From: Ichthyobacterium seriolicida
Lineage (GTDB): Bacteria; Bacteroidota; Bacteroidia; Flavobacteriales; Ichthyobacteriaceae
Direction of reading: 5' to 3'
Assembly (NCBI RefSeq): GCF_002369955.1
Contig: NZ_AP014564.1
Span: forward strand, 1,408,951-1,472,950
DNA: 64,000 nucleotides
Shown here: positions 45,149 through 54,709 of the stretch, in pieces
Position numbering within the stretch: position 1 is the stretch's first letter
Layout of the letters: each line of letters opens with the position of its first letter
Translations under genes and position numbers: made by a program
The notes under the pieces: generated by a model
Told to the model about the DNA's origin: nothing
Seen by the model: only the letters and a program-made list of their open reading frames with translations
The model's database searches: none

Positions 45149-47629
45149 TTAATCGTATACATATACTCTTTTCACCCTAGTAGATATACTTGTTAATACT
45201 TCGTAACTTATAGTATTTAATTTTTCAGCTATTTCACTTATGCTGATATTTTGACCAAATATCTCTACACTATCGCCTTGATAACACTGAATATCAGAAA
45301 TGTCGACCATCATCATATCCATACATATCCTTCCTACTATTTCAGCTTTTTTATTATTTATAATAACATAACCTTTGCCATTACTCAGATGAGTATTTAT
45401 ACCATCTGCATATCCTATAGGTAGAGTGGCTATACGTATATTTTTTTTTGCTAAAAAACTCCTATTATAACCTATAGTCTCATTTTTCTTTATATTCTTA
45501 ATCTGAGATATTACAGTGTTTAAATTAAAAACATTACTAGATTTATTTCTAATATCAAGTTCGTTGGATACTCCGTATAGACCTATACCGAGTCTAACCA
45601 TATCGAAATGCGCAGATGGATAATTTATTATTCCCGATGAATTCAAAATATGTTTGATAATTGGGTATTTTACAACTTTCTGTATCCTGTCAGATAGATC
45701 TTTAAATAAATTTATCTGCTTTTCTGTAAAATCTGAATTTAGTTTATCACTCTCTGCAAGATGAGAGAATACAGATTTAATTTTTAATTCTTTATAATCG
45801 TTTATATACTCACAAATTTTATTTATGTCTTTAGATTCAAATCCTAATCTATGCATTCCAGTATCTAACTTGAGATGAATAGGGTAAGGAGCTTTATTAG
45901 AATGTCTTCTTATAATTTGTGCAATTTTTTTCCAAGCGTCAAAAGTATAGATTTCAGGTTCTAAGTCATGTTCTATCAAAGCCTTATAGCTGTTGTATTC
46001 TGGGTTTAAAACTAAAATAGGAGTAGTTATACCGTTATTTCTCAAAGATATTCCCTCATCCACATAAGCTACAGCTAAATAATCTATCCTGTGAAATTGT
46101 AAGGCTTGGGCTATTTCATAGCTTCCACTACCGTAAGAAAAGGCTTTTACCATAGCCATTACTTTAGTCTCTTTTTTTAAGAAACTCCTGTATAAATCTA
46201 AGTTTTGTACTAAACTACTTAAGTTTATCTCTAAAATAGTGTTGTGTTTTTTATCCTCTAATACTTTAGATATTTTTTTTAAATTAAAACTTCTATCTCC
46301 TTTTAATAAGATCACTTCATCGGAAAAAGAGTCGTCTTTTACCCACTCTAAAAATGATTTTGTATTCTTAAAATTCATTATCGAGCCATTGAATAGATGG
46401 GTATATTTATCGATATTTTTACCTATGGTAAAAATTCTATGTAGACTGCAAGAGTCTATCAAACTAAATATATTTTCGTATACGACCTTTTGATTTCCTT
46501 GAATATGAATATCTGATATGATAAGTGTTTTCTTTTTTTTAGGAAAATTATTCAGTTTATTCAAAGCTATCTTAAACGAGTGAAAATCTAGGGTGTAATT
46601 GTCATTTATCACAATACAATTTTGCTTTGCTCTAAATTGCTCTAATCTCATTTTAGATATGGAAAGTTGAGCAAATTTTTCTTTTAAATAGTTAAGGTCT
46701 ATACCTAGATATAGGGATGTGAGCAAAACTTGTATTGCATTTTCTATAGAAAAATCATCTTTGAAAGGAAGGATTATTTTATAATTAGAACCCCTAAAAT
46801 TTAGAAATACGTTAGATGAATTTTTTAATTTATTTAATTTGAGTATTTGTAAATCAGCTCCTTTATTGTATCCCCACGTGAGTAATGATTCTCTTTTTAT
46901 ATTTGATTTTAAAATTTCATTTAGTATCAGTTTGTCATCAAATGGTACTATGACTGTTTTAGAATTTTTGAAAAGTTTTAATTTCTCATGTATTTTTTGT
47001 TCTATACAAGTGAAATTTTCGGAGTGTTTATCACCTATATTGGTAAATATCCCTATTGTAGGAGATATTATTTTTTCAAGTTTTTCCATCTCTCCTATAT
47101 TAGAGATGCCTGCCTCGAAAACACCTAGTTTATGATTGTGTTTAATCTCCCATATCGACAAAGGGACCCCTGTTTGAGAATTATAACTATTGGGACTTAT
47201 AACCGTATTGAATCGTTCCTTTAATATTTGATAGAGCCATTCTTTTACTGTAGTTTTTCCACCACTACCAGTTATTCCTATAATTGGAATATTAAATTTT
47301 TCCCTATGGAATACAGCTAAATTTTGAAGAGATGTCAATACATCCTTTACTAATAAAAAATTAGCGTTTGGTATTTTACAGTCTAGTTTTTCTACTACAA
47401 AATTTCTAACCCCTTGGTTATATGCACTCTTTATATAATTATGTCCGTCGTCATTTTGGGTGTTTAAAGCAAAAAATAGACTAGTGCTATCATTATCCCA
47501 TTGACGACTGTCAGTAGTTATTTTATTTATTTCTTTTTTATCACTTCCTATATGAGATTGGGCACATATTATTTTTGATATAATATCTATATCGTAATGA
47601 ATTGTATCACTGTATACTTCTTGAATCAT
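45149..47629 (-). CDS. murF: Bifunctional MurF ligase / alanine racemase
   Basis: The 826-residue fusion joins UDP-MurNAc-tripeptide:D-Ala-D-Ala ligase (about 1-455) to alanine racemase (about 456-826), both needed to make the peptidoglycan precursor. The MurF part has the ATP loop GITGSGGKTTVKEWL and NSYNSQTGVPLS. The racemase part has the PLP lysine in AMVKAFSYGSG, GYNRSFLAKKN with the opposing catalytic Tyr, and a C-terminal barrel ending in ISTRVKRVYV. The fusion is characteristic of Bacteroidota. The MurF module has lost the strict NDxYNANPxS motif in favour of INDNYTLDFHSFK, so ligase activity is likely but not certain. pepT lies 26 bp upstream on the same strand. Confidence 0.92.
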   Translation of the reverse strand: MIQEVYSDTIHYDIDIISKIICAQSHIGSDKKEINKITTDSRQWDNDSTSLFFALNTQNDDGHNYIKSAYNQGVRNFVVEKLDCKIPNANFLLVKDVLTSLQNLAVFHREKFNIPIIGITGSGGKTTVKEWLYQILKERFNTVISPNSYNSQTGVPLSIWEIKHNHKLGVFEAGISNIGEMEKLEKIISPTIGIFTNIGDKHSENFTCIEQKIHEKLKLFKNSKTVIVPFDDKLILNEILKSNIKRESLLTWGYNKGADLQILKLNKLKNSSNVFLNFRGSNYKIILPFKDDFSIENAIQVLLTSLYLGIDLNYLKEKFAQLSISKMRLEQFRAKQNCIVINDNYTLDFHSFKIALNKLNNFPKKKKTLIISDIHIQGNQKVVYENIFSLIDSCSLHRIFTIGKNIDKYTHLFNGSIMNFKNTKSFLEWVKDDSFSDEVILLKGDRSFNLKKISKVLEDKKHNTILEINLSSLVQNLDLYRSFLKKETKVMAMVKAFSYGSGSYEIAQALQFHRIDYLAVAYVDEGISLRNNGITTPILVLNPEYNSYKALIEHDLEPEIYTFDAWKKIAQIIRRHSNKAPYPIHLKLDTGMHRLGFESKDINKICEYINDYKELKIKSVFSHLAESDKLNSDFTEKQINLFKDLSDRIQKVVKYPIIKHILNSSGIINYPSAHFDMVRLGIGLYGVSNELDIRNKSSNVFNLNTVISQIKNIKKNETIGYNRSFLAKKNIRIATLPIGYADGINTHLSNGKGYVIINNKKAEIVGRICMDMMMVDISDIQCYQGDSVEIFGQNISISEIAEKLNTISYEVLTSISTRVKRVYVYD

Positions 47630-47655
47630 TTTATTATCTACATCAAGATAAAAAG

Positions 47656-48897
47656 TTACTTAAATTTATTTTCCACTATAGAGGCTATATTTACTATTAC
47701 TTCTACGGCTTTTTCCATCGATTCTACAGCTATGTATTCGTATTTGCTATGAAAATTATGTCCTCCAGAAAAAATATTAGGACAAGGTAATCCCATATAA
47801 GACAATCTACAACCATCCGTGCCACCTCTTATGGGTTCTATTATAGGTTTTATATCAGCTTTTTCCATAGCCTCTTTGGCTATATCTACAATATACATGA
47901 TCGGTTCTATTTTTTCTTTCATATTATAGTACTGATCTTTCATCTCTAGAGTTAGAGAATTATTATACCTCTTGTTGAAATCATTTACCAACTGCTCTAT
48001 ATTATTTTTTCTATTGGTAAAATTAATGTGATCGTGATCTCTTATAATATATCTCAATCGTGCTGTTTCTACATTTCCGTTTATATCGCATAGGTGATAA
48101 AAGCCTTCATATCCTTGAGTATTTTCGGGAGTTTCCTCCTTAGGCAATGATTCTGAAAACTCAGAAGCTATAGTATTTGCATTTACCATTTTGTCTTTTG
48201 CAAAACCTGGATGAACCAAGTTCCCCTTTATATCTATTATTGCAGTAGCAGCATTAAAATTTTCAAATTCTAATTTGCCTACTCTATCACCATCTATAGT
48301 ATAAGCCCATTTAGCTCTAAATTTTTCCACATCAAATAGATCAGCTCCTTTTCCTACTTCTTCGTCAGGGGTAAAGCATATTCGTATCTCACCGTGTTTT
48401 ATATCTGGATTATTGATTAAATACTCCATAGCTGTAACTATTTCAGTTACTCCTGCTTTATCATCTGCTCCTAATAGGGTTGTCCCATCCGTTGTGATAA
48501 TCGTTTGATTTTTATACAGTTTTATCTCGGGAAAGTACTTGGCAGAAAGTATTATATTTTTTTCTGTGTTGAGGATTATGTCTCCACCGTCGTAATTATA
48601 AGTGATTTTAGGGTTCACATTTTTACCAGTGAAATCAGGAGAAGTATCTATATGCGCTACAAAACCAATAACTGGGATATTTTTTTCCGTGTTAGAAGGC
48701 AAGGTTGCCATTACATAACAGTTTTCATCTATCTCTACTTCTTTTAATCCTATGCTTTTTAGTTCATCTACTAAATAATTTCCCATTTGAAATTGTCTTT
48801 CAGTACTAGGGATAGTATCCACATCGTGCTTTGACTCAGTGTGAAAACTCAGGTATTTAAAAAATCTTTTTACAATAGGTTTCATATTATTTTTCAT
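47656..48897 (-). CDS. pepT: Peptidase T (tripeptide aminopeptidase)
   Basis: A zinc-dependent M20B aminopeptidase that releases the N-terminal residue from tripeptides in the cytoplasm. The metal ligands appear in FVAHIDTSPDFTG, LLGADDKAGV (bridging Asp) and FTPDEEVGKGAD (Glu pair), with YTIDGDRVG and a His in SGGHNFHSKYE near the C-terminus. The length of 413 residues is normal. Its start codon overlaps the end of the upstream ugd gene by 4 bp (48894-48897), so the two are translationally coupled or at least co-transcribed. Confidence 0.94.
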   Translation of the reverse strand: MKNNMKPIVKRFFKYLSFHTESKHDVDTIPSTERQFQMGNYLVDELKSIGLKEVEIDENCYVMATLPSNTEKNIPVIGFVAHIDTSPDFTGKNVNPKITYNYDGGDIILNTEKNIILSAKYFPEIKLYKNQTIITTDGTTLLGADDKAGVTEIVTAMEYLINNPDIKHGEIRICFTPDEEVGKGADLFDVEKFRAKWAYTIDGDRVGKLEFENFNAATAIIDIKGNLVHPGFAKDKMVNANTIASEFSESLPKEETPENTQGYEGFYHLCDINGNVETARLRYIIRDHDHINFTNRKNNIEQLVNDFNKRYNNSLTLEMKDQYYNMKEKIEPIMYIVDIAKEAMEKADIKPIIEPIRGGTDGCRLSYMGLPCPNIFSGGHNFHSKYEYIAVESMEKAVEVIVNIASIVENKFK

Positions 48898-50207
48898 ATT
48901 TCTATTTTTTTTCTGCCTATACTTTCGTAGTGAAAATTGTTTTTTTGCATATGTTTTAGGTCGTATATATTTCTGCCATCGAATATAGCTGGGTTTTTCA
49001 TTATAGATTTCATTTTATCTAGATCAGGATTTTTAAATGAAGCCCACTCTGTAGCAATAATAAGGGCGTCTACATCTTTTACACAGTCGTAAATGTCCGT
49101 GGCAAAATATATTTTAGAATTGTATATTTTTTTTGCATTGCTAATGGATACTGGGTCGAAGGCCCTTACAGATACTCCTAATTCTAATAGTTTATCTATG
49201 ATGTACAAAGATGGAGCCTCTCTTATATCATCTGTATCAGGCTTGAAAGACAAACCCCACAGAGCTATAGATTTACCTTTTATATCTCCACGAAAATATT
49301 TTTCTAGTTTTAACAATATAGATGTTCTCTGTTTTTCATTTACCTTGGAAATGGCATTTATAATTTTAAAGTCGTAGTTGTTGTCTTGTCCTAATTTTAT
49401 CAGTGCTTTTAAATCTTTTGGAAAACAACTGCCTCCGTAGCCTAATCCTGAAAATAAAAAGTGTTTGCCTATTCTCTCATCTGCACTCATTCCTATTCTG
49501 ATCAGATCTATATCTGCTCCTACTTCATCGCAAAAATTAGCCATTTCATTTATGAAAGATATTTTAGTAGCCAGAAAAGAATTACAAGCGTATTTAGTCA
49601 GCTCAGAAGATTTTTCATCCATTTTTATAATCTGATTTTCCGAGTGTACGTAAGGTTTATACAGTTCGCTCATCAAATCAAAAGCTCTGTCCGAGCTAGT
49701 GCCAATGATTATTCTATCTGGTCTTAAAAAGTCGTTCACAGCAAATCCCTCTCTTAAAAATTCAGGATTTGATACCACATCAAAAGTGGATTTAGCATTT
49801 TTTGATATTATATCGTATACCTTTTTTGTAGTCCCTATTGGGACAGTACTTTTATTTACTATTAGTTTATAATCACAAACTAGTTTGCCTATCTCCTCTG
49901 AGACCTTTAGAACATAGGATATATCAGCTGAATTATCTCCATTTGCAGGAGTAGGCAAAGCCAAAAATATAATTTGTGCCTCTCGTATAGCATTTTCTAG
50001 TGAACTGGTAAATTTCAATCTGTTCATTTTTATATTCCTATTGAAAAGGATATCCAAATTTGGTTCATAAATAGGGAGTTGCCTATTTTGCATCTTCTCT
50101 ATTTTTTCCTTATCGATATCTACACATACCACATTATTTCCTGTTTCTGCCAAACAAGTACCAGTTACTAATCCTACGTATCCAGTTCCTATTACTGCTA
50201 TATTCAT
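48894..50207 (-). CDS. ugd: UDP-glucose/GDP-mannose-type 6-dehydrogenase
   Basis: The 437-residue enzyme oxidises a nucleotide sugar (usually UDP-glucose) to the uronic acid with two NAD+ for polysaccharide synthesis. The NAD fold opens with IAVIGTGYVGLVTGTCLAE; the catalytic cysteine is in GLGYGGSCFPKDLKALI and LWGLSFKPDTDDIREAPS marks the UDP-binding domain. The exact sugar cannot be fixed from sequence. No other exopolysaccharide genes are adjacent, but the neighbours are envelope genes (an MsbA-like exporter, lpxB, murF-alr). It overlaps pepT by 4 bp. Confidence 0.92.
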   Translation of the reverse strand: MNIAVIGTGYVGLVTGTCLAETGNNVVCVDIDKEKIEKMQNRQLPIYEPNLDILFNRNIKMNRLKFTSSLENAIREAQIIFLALPTPANGDNSADISYVLKVSEEIGKLVCDYKLIVNKSTVPIGTTKKVYDIISKNAKSTFDVVSNPEFLREGFAVNDFLRPDRIIIGTSSDRAFDLMSELYKPYVHSENQIIKMDEKSSELTKYACNSFLATKISFINEMANFCDEVGADIDLIRIGMSADERIGKHFLFSGLGYGGSCFPKDLKALIKLGQDNNYDFKIINAISKVNEKQRTSILLKLEKYFRGDIKGKSIALWGLSFKPDTDDIREAPSLYIIDKLLELGVSVRAFDPVSISNAKKIYNSKIYFATDIYDCVKDVDALIIATEWASFKNPDLDKMKSIMKNPAIFDGRNIYDLKHMQKNNFHYESIGRKKIEI

Positions 50208-50244
50208 ATTAAAATAATTAAATAGTGCTTTTTATATTAAAAAT

Positions 50245-52071
50245 TCAATCAAAAGACTGTAATTGAATTAATTTGTGATATACCGATTTTTTATCTAGCA
50301 AATCTCGATGACTTCCTTTTTCTACTATTCGTCCTTTTTCTATAACTACTATGATATCAGCTCTTTGTATAGTCGACAAACGATGAGCTACTATTATTGA
50401 GGTTTTTTCCTTTATTATGTTATCTAATGCTTTTTGCAAATGTATTTCAGATTCTGCGTCTAGAGATGATGTAGCTTCGTCTAATAACATAATAGGTGGA
50501 TTTTTTAATATAGCTCTAGCTATACATAATCTCTGTTTTTGTCCACCAGATAGTTTGTTGCCTCCTTGCCCTATATTAGTCTGGTATCCATATTTGAGCT
50601 GAGTGATAAATTCATGAGCATTGGCAACTTTTGCAGCATTTATAACTTCTTGTTGTGTGTAGGTGTCTAAACCCATTGTGATATTGTTATACACAGTATC
50701 ATTAAATAATATGGAATCTTGTGTCACCATTGCTATTAAGCTTCTCAAACTGTGCTTTTTTATATCTCTTATATCAGTTTTATCTAAATATATATTTCCC
50801 TTTTCTATGTCGTAAAACCTTGGCAAAAGCTTTATCAATGTAGATTTTCCCCCTCCAGACTTTCCTACTAATGCTATGTTTTGTCCTTTTTTTATAGTGA
50901 GAGAAAACTCTTTTATAAGATCTTCCCTTCCATATGAGAAACTTATACTGTCGAAGACTATTTCATCTTTAAAGTCATTTATTTCTATTGAGCTCTCACT
51001 GTCTTTTATTTCGTTTTTTGTGTATAATACATTCCATATTCTGTCTACCGAGGCGCTTGCTCTTCTTATGTCGTAAAAAGCTGTAGAAATAGATTTTGAA
51101 TGAGGAATGATTTGATAAAAAAACATCAAATAGGTTATAAATATCTCAGGCTCTAAACTCTGTTGTTCTAATATTAATTTTCCACCAAACCATATTATCA
51201 ATATTATTATAAAGGATCCTATAACTTCGCTTATAGGAGAAGACATCTCTCTCCTAAACATCACAGAATTTTTCAGTTTATAATCGATATGATTGCTTTT
51301 TAGAAATTTATCGTATGTTCTTTTTTCCGATACAAATGCTTTTACAATTGATATTCCAGATATTGTTTCATCTAATATGGATAGGAGTTTATCCTGTTGT
51401 GACTTTTCTTTTGATGCTATCTTTTTTAAATTTTTGCCTACAAAACTAATAATGATAATCCCTATAGGCATAGTAACTAATACAAATATTGTGAGTTGAG
51501 GACTCATAATAAATAGAATTATCAATGATGCTATTATCATTATAGGATCTTTGAAAATCATACTTATAGAATTCAAAATAGCATTTTGTATCTCTACTAT
51601 ATCAGTTGTAAAATGAGATATTAGATCGCCCCTATTTTTATCAGAAAAATATCCTATGTGTAGGTTTAATATTTTCTTATAGAGTTTATTCCTTATGTCT
51701 CGCTCTATGGTATTACGTATTTTAACTGCAAACATGGAGGCAAAATATCTAAATATATTTTTTAATACAAAGGCAGCGCCCGCAAAAATACATGTTATCT
51801 CTAGTACTTTTATTTTACCATTTTGAATTATTGAATTGTATATGTTATAGTTAATTGTTTTTTCTAAAAAATTTTTTATGTCTAAAATTCCCTTGTAAAC
51901 AGGTATTTCTAATATTGGTTCTACATTATTTATGAGTACTTTCAAAATTGGAATCAAAGTGGCTAAGGAAAAAAGTGAAAATAATATCACGAGCAAGCCA
52001 AATAGAAACACACAGAATATCTCTATTTTATAAGGTTTAGCTATTTTCAATACCTTAAATAGGTTTTTCAT
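50245..52071 (-). CDS. MsbA-like ABC exporter (fused membrane and ATPase domains)
   Basis: The 608-residue half-transporter has six membrane spans (about 1-330) and an ATPase domain with Walker A ALVGKSGGGKSTLIKL, signature NKLSGGQKQRLCIARA and Walker B IMLLDEATSSLD, followed by the switch His in IVAHRLSTI. Homodimers of this type flip lipids or export peptides; the position right after lpxB, with overlapping codons (TAATG at 52073-52069), suggests lipid A-core flipping as for MsbA. The GKSGGGKST loop has one Gly more than the canonical form seen in neighbours but keeps the P-loop. I leave the symbol blank because substrate is inferred only from context. Confidence 0.9.
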   Translation of the reverse strand: MKNLFKVLKIAKPYKIEIFCVFLFGLLVILFSLFSLATLIPILKVLINNVEPILEIPVYKGILDIKNFLEKTINYNIYNSIIQNGKIKVLEITCIFAGAAFVLKNIFRYFASMFAVKIRNTIERDIRNKLYKKILNLHIGYFSDKNRGDLISHFTTDIVEIQNAILNSISMIFKDPIMIIASLIILFIMSPQLTIFVLVTMPIGIIIISFVGKNLKKIASKEKSQQDKLLSILDETISGISIVKAFVSEKRTYDKFLKSNHIDYKLKNSVMFRREMSSPISEVIGSFIIILIIWFGGKLILEQQSLEPEIFITYLMFFYQIIPHSKSISTAFYDIRRASASVDRIWNVLYTKNEIKDSESSIEINDFKDEIVFDSISFSYGREDLIKEFSLTIKKGQNIALVGKSGGGKSTLIKLLPRFYDIEKGNIYLDKTDIRDIKKHSLRSLIAMVTQDSILFNDTVYNNITMGLDTYTQQEVINAAKVANAHEFITQLKYGYQTNIGQGGNKLSGGQKQRLCIARAILKNPPIMLLDEATSSLDAESEIHLQKALDNIIKEKTSIIVAHRLSTIQRADIIVVIEKGRIVEKGSHRDLLDKKSVYHKLIQLQSFD

Positions 52072-53195
52072 TAATGATTTTTTAGAATATTATACATCTG
52101 TTTAGCTGCTCTAGCAGAGGCACCTTTTTCACCCAGTATATTATACAGCATATGGTAATCTTCCAATATTTTTTTTCTGTTTTCACCTTTTAATATTGAG
52201 CCCAATTCTTTCTTTAGAAGATTTTTGTTTAAACGATTTTGTATCAGTTCGACTACGGCTTTTTTATCTAAGATTATATTCACTAAGGAGATATATTTTA
52301 TTTTGAGTGAAATTATTTTTGTGATTATTTGATAATTTATAAAACTAGTTTTATAGCATACTACTTGTGGGACTCTAAATAGAGCTGTTTCAAGAGTTGC
52401 CGTGCCTGATGTTACCAAAGCTGCATGAGAATGATTAAGCAAATCATAAGTTTTATTATAAGCTATTGGAATATCTATATCACCTATAATTTTCTCATAT
52501 ATATGTTTAATCTTCAAAGAGGTAGCAGCCAATACAAATTGATATTCCTTAAACAGATCAATTTGCGTTAACATAATGGGCAACATTTTTGTTATCTCTT
52601 GTTTTCTACTACCAGGCAAAAGAGCTATTATAGGTTTGTCATTATCTATAGATAATTCATCTCTCAGTTGTTTTTCTGAAATTCTTTTTTCATTGCTAAT
52701 TTCATCTAAAAGGGGCATTCCCACATAATTGACATCTATGTCTTTTTTTTTGTAAAAGTCAACTTCAAATGGAAATATTACAAACATCCGATCCACGTTT
52801 TTTCTTATTTTCTCCACACGAGAATTTTTCCATAGCCAAGCCTTAGGAGAGATATAATAGAATACTTTTATTCCCAGGGATTTAGCAAAAGCGGCTATTC
52901 TCAAATTAAAACCTGGATAGTCTACCAAGATAATCACATCTGGATTGAAGGATTTAATATCATTTTTACATATCCTTAGGTTTTTGATTATAGTTTTTAT
53001 ATTTATGAGGATCTCTAAAAAGCCCATAAATGAGAGATATTTATAGTGTCTGACCAATTGTAATCCTTCATTTTGCATGAGGTCTCCACCAAATCCTCTA
53101 AATACAGCGGATTTATCTATTGATTTGAGTTCTTTTATGAGTTTAGATGAATGAAGATCACCAGAAGGTTCCCCAGCTACGATATAATATTTCAT
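52071..53195 (-). CDS. lpxB: Lipid-A-disaccharide synthase
   Basis: LpxB condenses UDP-2,3-diacylglucosamine with lipid X to give the lipid A disaccharide, at the inner membrane. The protein starts MKYYIVAGEPSGDLHSSKL, which matches the family; an upstream ATG at 53225 would add ten residues (IYLLDLKKQ) that do not. Further signatures are RGFGGDLM, YYISPKAWLWK, ALLPGSRKQEI and ALVTSGTATLETAL. Length 374 residues is normal. The stop overlaps the start of the MsbA-like exporter by one base. No other lpx genes are in the window. Confidence 0.93.
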   Translation of the reverse strand: MKYYIVAGEPSGDLHSSKLIKELKSIDKSAVFRGFGGDLMQNEGLQLVRHYKYLSFMGFLEILINIKTIIKNLRICKNDIKSFNPDVIILVDYPGFNLRIAAFAKSLGIKVFYYISPKAWLWKNSRVEKIRKNVDRMFVIFPFEVDFYKKKDIDVNYVGMPLLDEISNEKRISEKQLRDELSIDNDKPIIALLPGSRKQEITKMLPIMLTQIDLFKEYQFVLAATSLKIKHIYEKIIGDIDIPIAYNKTYDLLNHSHAALVTSGTATLETALFRVPQVVCYKTSFINYQIITKIISLKIKYISLVNIILDKKAVVELIQNRLNKNLLKKELGSILKGENRKKILEDYHMLYNILGEKGASARAAKQMYNILKNH

Positions 53196-53283
53196 TTGCT
53201 TTTTCAGATCAAGCAAATATATCAACTCTGCTTTACATGAATTATAACAATATCTCAGTTAGATTAGAGATAAATTTATAACA

Positions 53284-53312
53284 TAAAAAAAGGGGCCAAA
53301 AAGCCCCTTTTG
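53284..53312 (-). terminator. Terminator after the first array gene
   Basis: On the minus strand AAAGGGGC, a short T-rich loop and GCCCCTTT followed by TTTTA form a strong hairpin 36 bp after the stop codon at 53348. A closely similar hairpin ends the rest of the array at 54649-54672. Confidence 0.85.
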
Positions 53313-53347
53313 ATTTAAAAATAATTAATTGTGATTTTCGAATACTA

Positions 53348-54475
53348 TTAACTAGTAGGAGCATCAGCATTAATTGTTAATTTATAGTATTTTTTAGTCA
53401 TTCCATCTTGAGCTACTACCGTGAATTTGTATTCTGTTTTTGTACCAGCAGTTGAAGAATGACATTTAAGGTCTGTTGTAGTAGTGCTAGTAGTTCCGCC
53501 TGTTTTAACTCCAGTAATTGGATTGACATTATTACAAGTAGCAGTACTGCTGCTGCAAGCAGTATCACCAACCTCAATATAAGCCCCATTTGGAAGAATT
53601 AAAGCATCTGCTTTGAAATAATCGGTATTACCAACTCCAGCAGTCTTAAGCTCCCCATATTTAGAATCATCAGACTCACTGTCCTTACCAGTTTGCCCTT
53701 TTCTAAGTTCAAACTCAAATGGTTTAGCTTCTGTACCATCATTAGGACTATTGCTAGCAGTATTAGCAGCAGCATAATGAGCTTTAACTATTGAGTTAGC
53801 TGCTATAGTAGTAGTTCTAAACGAAGCTTTGGCATTAATCCCACTGTCAGCAACAGTAAATTTAAAATCATCTTGTCCTATAATAGCGTTATCCGAAGGA
53901 GTATCATGAATAAATACCACTTTAAAAGATTTCTTAATAAGAACCTTGCCATCTTTGTCTTTTCTTTTGATTTCTAAAACTTGGCTAACACCACCAATTT
54001 TTTTCAATTCAGCATGAACTAATTGAGTGCTAATCTCATAATCAAAAGGCACAGTAGAGTCAGCTAATTTAGTATCTCCTAAATAAACATTTTCACCAGG
54101 TTTTTTATTAAGGGTAATCGTAGCCTTAAGTGTTGCAGCAGTACTTATATTTAATGTTTTATCAAATGGCACTGTTACTTTAATAACAGTATCACCTTGA
54201 ATAACTGCAGGAAATTCTGTAGCTAAGTCAGCATATGTAACAGCGGGAGTCTTTTTTACAAAAAGAGCTGCATAAGCAGGAGTAGCGGTATTAGGGTTTG
54301 TTGCAGTGGTGCTATTTTTAGCTTTTGTAAATACAATGCGTTTAATGTTCGCAATTGTGTTCTGTATAGCTTCTTCCTCTGTTTTAGGTCCTTCACTTGG
54401 TTTGTTACAAGAAAAGATTATCGACCCAAGCGTTAGTAATGATAAAATGTTTTTAAATATTTTGTTTGTTTTCAT
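53348..54475 (-). CDS. Array lipoprotein 1 (type A N-module)
   Basis: The 375-residue lipoprotein has SPII signal MKTNKIFKNILSLL with lipobox IFSC (Cys23) and two modules. The type A N-module (about 30-185) holds RIVFTKAKN, FPAVIQGDTVIKVTVPFDKT, GENVYLGDTKL and VLEIKRKDKDG. The C-module shares constant blocks with the whole array: DDFKFTVA, IVKAHY, KPFEFELRKG, YFKADAL, CNNVNPITG and YKFTVVAQDG.TKKYYKLTI, the last strand resembling DUF5018-type Ig domains. Two cysteines before NNVNPITG may form a disulfide. The segments DSESDDSKYGEL and ALILPNGAYIEVG match array gene 6 rather than other type A genes. It has its own leader (54476-54619) and terminator, so it is separately transcribed. Function unknown; probably a surface or periplasmic antigen. 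Confidence 0.82.
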   Translation of the reverse strand: MKTNKIFKNILSLLTLGSIIFSCNKPSEGPKTEEEAIQNTIANIKRIVFTKAKNSTTATNPNTATPAYAALFVKKTPAVTYADLATEFPAVIQGDTVIKVTVPFDKTLNISTAATLKATITLNKKPGENVYLGDTKLADSTVPFDYEISTQLVHAELKKIGGVSQVLEIKRKDKDGKVLIKKSFKVVFIHDTPSDNAIIGQDDFKFTVADSGINAKASFRTTTIAANSIVKAHYAAANTASNSPNDGTEAKPFEFELRKGQTGKDSESDDSKYGELKTAGVGNTDYFKADALILPNGAYIEVGDTACSSSTATCNNVNPITGVKTGGTTSTTTTDLKCHSSTAGTKTEYKFTVVAQDGMTKKYYKLTINADAPTS

Positions 54476-54619
54476 ATCTAATTATTGTTAAAAAATAAAT
54501 GTCAACGACCTAAATGAATAACTAAGCCAGTGACCCCAAACTAAAGAGCTAAGGTAGTAGCTTTATTTTAATTTAGAAGTTTTTTATTTATCCCTTGAAC
54601 TAAAATGGACATAAAAAAA

Positions 54620-54672
54620 TCCCCCAACTTTTAGCTAGGGGATCGAAAAAGGGGCAAAAAAGCCCCTTTTGA
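54620..54672 (-). terminator. Double terminator ending the eight-gene part of the array
   Basis: Downstream of the gene ending at 54710, two minus-strand hairpins follow each other: AAGGGGC/GCCCCTT with a T-tract (54649-54672) and ATCCCC/GGGGAT followed by TTTTTTT (54620-54645). They separate array gene 1 from genes 2-9. Confidence 0.8.
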
Positions 54673-54709
54673 TTTTAAAATAATTAATTCAATTTTTGAA
54701 TAATATTAA

